Assembly (NCBI GenBank): GCA_014379925.1
Contig: JACMKY010000379.1
Span: forward strand, 1 to 40,003
Source: Cytophagales bacterium
Lineage (GTDB): Bacteria > Bacteroidota > Bacteroidia > Cytophagales > ES-bin-26
Reading direction: 5' to 3'
Length of the DNA stretch: 40,003 bases
This document shows, in pieces, positions 38,701 to 40,003 of this stretch. The notes beneath the pieces were generated by a model that saw only the letters and a program-made list of their open reading frames with translations, searched no databases and was not told where the DNA came from. The position numbers were made by a program, and so were the translations under genes. The stretch's first letter is position 1, and every line of letters begins with the position of its first letter.

Positions 38701-39100
38701 CGACGAGAACCGGGCCCGCGTTCTTTTGGTTGAGGCCGTTCAGCACTTCGGCCCGCATCAGCACGTTGGCGTTGTCGATTTCCTCTACCTGGTAGGGCTT
38801 CTTGTAAGAGGCGGGAAACAGCATCACTTCTTTGTCAACCAGCAAGTTGTGCAGGTCGTTCTGAAAGTAAGCCGCCTCGTCCTTGTCGTGCAGAACGAAC
38901 AGGCAACTGCGGGGATGAATTTGGTGTACGGCGGCAGCCAGCACCGCGTCCAGGCTCCCAACCAATCCTTTCAATTGAATTCGATGCGGAGAGGCTCGTC
39001 CGATCTGACCGGCAATGGTTTGAACCAAGCTGTCTTCCTGATACAACTTTAAAAACTCTTTTACTTTCAAAGGGGAAAAGAAGAGTGGGTAAGGCCGCAA
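35726..39100 (-). CDS. mfd: Transcription-repair coupling factor
   Basis: 1124 aa. [42 protein letters not shown] (RNAP-interaction domain), [64 protein letters not shown]. Confidence 0.97.
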   Translation of the reverse strand: [1124 protein letters not shown]

Positions 39101-39233
39101 AATTACGGCAAAACGAGTTCTCCGAAGGGAATTCCCGGGGATGAAATTGCTAAATGGTGGGGGATTGAAGACCGCGTACGGGCAAAAGGAAAGTTATTCT
39201 GCCGGCAAGGAAGGGTGAGCAACCAGCGACGTG

Positions 39234-40003
39234 TTACTTCAACAAGGTATACACGCCCCACGCCGACAGGTAGGCCAGCGCCGTCATGTAGACGAGTTGG
39301 ATCAAGGGCCAGCGCCAGCCGTTGGTTTCGCGGTAAACCACGGCCACCGTGCTCATGCACTGCATCGCAAACGCGTAGAAAATGAGCAGGGAAAAGGCCA
39401 GCGCCGGCGTGTACATCGGCCCGCCCGTGCGGGGGTTCACCTCCTTGCGCATGCGCTCCTTGATGGTGGCCGCATCGTCGGCATCCCCGCCGAGGCTGTA
39501 GATGGTGGACACCGTACCCACGAATACTTCGCGGGCGGCAAAGGAAGTGATCAGCGCAATGCCAATTTTCCAGTCGTAGCCCAGCGGCCGGATCACGGGC
39601 TCGATGAACTTGCCGAAGTGGCCGGCGTAGGAGTTTTCCAGCTTTTGGGCGGCAATCCGGTTTTCCAGCGCCGACCCGCTCAACGCGGGGTTTGCCCGTC
39701 GCGCACCCGCCTCCGCCCGTTGCATCGCGTCGCCGGGTCCGTAGGAGGCCAGCACCCACAACACGATGGAAATGGCCACGATTACCTTGCCCGCCTCGAA
39801 AACGAAAGCCTTCACCTTCTCGAAAATGGTCAGCCCCACGTGATCCCAACGGGGCATCTTGTACGTAGGTAATTCCATGATGAAGTAGCTCTTCTCCCGG
39901 GCTTTCAGGATGATTTTCATCAGCCAGGCGGAAAACAGCGCGGCCAGGAAGCCCAACAGGTACAGCCCCATCAGGGCAACTCCCTGCAGGTTGAGAAACC
40001 CGA
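39234..40003 (-). CDS. feoB: Ferrous iron transport protein B, C-terminal part (5' end beyond the window)
   Basis: The frame stays open through the window edge (…GFLNLQGVALMGLYLLGFLAALFSAWLMK). MELPTYKMPRWDHVGLTIFEKVKAFVFEAGKVIVAISIVLWVL and ALITSFAAREVFVGTVSTIYS are FeoB-like. Confidence 0.9.
   Translation of the reverse strand, partial: GFLNLQGVALMGLYLLGFLAALFSAWLMKIILKAREKSYFIMELPTYKMPRWDHVGLTIFEKVKAFVFEAGKVIVAISIVLWVLASYGPGDAMQRAEAGARRANPALSGSALENRIAAQKLENSYAGHFGKFIEPVIRPLGYDWKIGIALITSFAAREVFVGTVSTIYSLGGDADDAATIKERMRKEVNPRTGGPMYTPALAFSLLIFYAFAMQCMSTVAVVYRETNGWRWPLIQLVYMTALAYLSAWGVYTLLK

Noticed and set aside
36899-39052. 717-aa plus-strand ORF
   Set aside because: Lies entirely antisense to mfd, which has strong motif support. 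The translation is low-complexity H/V/L/F/R-rich, typical of a shadow ORF in GC-rich DNA.
1-40003. CRISPR arrays, rRNA operons, transposases, prophage or toxin-antitoxin modules
   Set aside because: No regularly spaced direct repeats, no rRNA-like sequence, and no ORF with transposase, integrase, phage or TA motifs was seen on reading the track and intergenic DNA.

Overview
This looks like a chromosomal housekeeping segment from a Bacteroidota (Cytophagales-like) genome. The taxonomic call rests on gldD, a gldJ-like gene, DUF4175/DUF4142 proteins, and protein and promoter style. About 25 genes can be supported: a COG4315-type lipoprotein, gltX (split by an apparent 1-nt frameshift), an AIM24/TIGR00266 protein, a rhodanese, gldD, recG, a DUF4142 protein, an M24 peptidase, a YihY/BrkB protein, a MarR-fadB-fadA-acyl-CoA dehydrogenase beta-oxidation block, a long-chain acyl-CoA ligase, a TPR protein, an Ig-like lipoprotein, a methyltransferase, mnmG (gidA), ybeY, a HATPase anti-sigma-like protein, DUF4175, a solute-binding lipoprotein, comF, gldJ-like, mfd and the C-terminal part of feoB. 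The most interesting signals are non-coding. The longest intergenic gap (21465-22196) holds a dense cluster of DnaA-box-like 9-mers (three exact TTATCCACA plus several 8/9 matches) beside an AT-rich tract. A second cluster with three exact boxes lies at 8354-8446. Two inverted parS-like CACGTG palindromes sit immediately upstream of mnmG (26721-26771). Together these suggest a replication-origin/centromere-type region without dnaA or parAB in the window, but gene orientation here does not give clean support, and a whole-genome skew analysis is needed. I found no CRISPR array, rRNA, convincing tRNA or intact mobile element.
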